Shown here: one piece after another, positions 33,503 through 33,764 of the stretch
Numbering within the stretch: the stretch's first letter is position 1
How the letters are laid out: the number at the start of each line of letters is the position of its first letter
Origin: an uncultured Desulfocapsa sp.
GTDB lineage: Bacteria; Desulfobacterota; Desulfobulbia; Desulfobulbales; Desulfocapsaceae
Direction of reading: 5' to 3'
DNA length: 33,764 bases
Assembly: GCA_947311475.1 (NCBI GenBank)
Contig: CAMZLK010000056.1
Span: 1 to 33,764 of the forward strand
Notes under the pieces: generated by a model
What the model was told of the DNA's origin: nothing
Database searches by the model: none
Seen by the model: the letters and a program-made list of their open reading frames with translations, nothing else
Position numbers and translations under genes: made by a program

Positions 33503-33520
33503 GTTTTTCAGGAGTGAGGC
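33503..33520 (-). repeat. Family A end fragment supplying a ribosome binding site
   Basis: AGTTTTTCAGGAGTGAGGC is the reverse complement of the family A left end (CTTACTCCTGAAAAACT). Its AGGAGTGAGG lies just upstream of the lipoprotein ATG and serves as its ribosome binding site. Confidence 0.5.
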
Positions 33521-33527
33521 TCTAAAC

Positions 33528-33764
33528 ATGCAAAATGCTTCCTCATGTCTTTTTATTTTTCTTATCAGCATTCTTCTAAGCAGTTGTTCAACAAACAGAC
33601 TTCTTTCAAGTTGGAATGATACATCCTATAACAAAGCTTCCATAGCACCAATCCTTGTTCTTGGTGTAGCAAAAAATAACGAAACCAAACGAAGGATTTA
33701 TGAGGATACTTTTGTGGATAGCCTGAATGGTATTCAGATTAAAGCAATTGCCAGTTATACACTA
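33528..33764 (+). CDS. Lipoprotein of unknown function (3' end outside window)
   Basis: The first 79 codons are present and open to the window edge. A lipoprotein signal peptide ends in LLSSC with Cys20 as the lipidated residue; the next residues (STNR) do not include Asp at +2, so outer membrane location is favoured. The mature part begins LLSSWNDTSYNKASIAPILV, then LGVAKNNETKRRIYED. It resembles uncharacterised lipoproteins with an SWxDxxY start; I cannot name a family. AGGAGTGAGG gives a strong ribosome binding site. Confidence 0.8.
   Translation, partial: MQNASSCLFIFLISILLSSCSTNRLLSSWNDTSYNKASIAPILVLGVAKNNETKRRIYEDTFVDSLNGIQIKAIASYTL

Overview
The window looks like an AT-rich chromosomal segment (roughly 40% G+C by eye) of an anaerobic Desulfobacterota bacterium, probably a sulfate reducer of the Desulfobulbales/Desulfobacterales type. 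This rests on a large TSUP-type (TauE/SafE) transporter with a periplasmic domain of the kind common in sulfate reducers, a cobalt-early (anaerobic) cobalamin operon, TRAP transport genes, and dispersed short palindromic intergenic elements. The order-level placement is inference. No phage, plasmid or transposase gene and no CRISPR array was seen.

Layout. 1-2031: a 96-bp-arm inverted repeat at the very edge, then TRAP small and large permeases (dctQ, dctM). 2097-4298: darP, a repeat-rich intergenic block with a large nested palindrome, a small SleB-like cell wall hydrolase with a strong terminator, and more repeat copies. 4299-7437 (minus): a compact operon of a YfgM-like TPR membrane protein, panC, panD and a DegT-family (KdnA-like) aminotransferase. 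7632-8996 (plus): xseA. 9185-19548 (minus): a ten-gene cobalamin operon, cbiG-cbiH-cobC-cobU-cobT-cobS-[cobD::cbiP]-cbiB-cbiA-cbiC. 19790-22944 (plus): a receiver-histidine kinase and a membrane PAS histidine kinase. 23132-24823 (minus): the TSUP transporter. 25484-26233 (minus): a Sel1-repeat protein. 26692-27144 (plus): an exported SH3b protein. 27188-30163 (minus): a helicase fused to an exonuclease, resembling MrfA+MrfB in one chain. 30400-32085 (plus): a prephenate dehydratase-like::ACT::prephenate dehydrogenase fusion followed by a small membrane ORF. 32507-33332 (plus): a double zinc-ribbon protein and tRNA-His. 33528 to the end: a truncated lipoprotein gene.

How the genes work together. 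The cobalamin operon covers ring steps CbiG, CbiH and CbiC, a,c-diamide formation (CbiA), later amidations (CbiP), aminopropanol-phosphate synthesis (CobD), its attachment (CbiB), and the full nucleotide loop (CobU, CobT, CobS, CobC). CbiK/X, CbiL, CbiF, CbiD, CbiJ, CbiE/T and the adenosyltransferase are not here and must be encoded elsewhere if the pathway is complete. The pan operon makes beta-alanine (PanD) and joins it to pantoate (PanC).

Most unusual features: three natural fusions (CobD::CbiP, MrfA::MrfB-like, PheA-like::TyrA), a sugar-aminotransferase-like gene inside a pantothenate operon, and at least three families of short, palindromic, apparently non-autonomous repeats (called A, B and C here, plus a single element D), two copies of which have possible target-site duplications. 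The inverted repeat at the left edge may be an assembly fold-back. I did not find a clear candidate for an entirely new multi-gene system.
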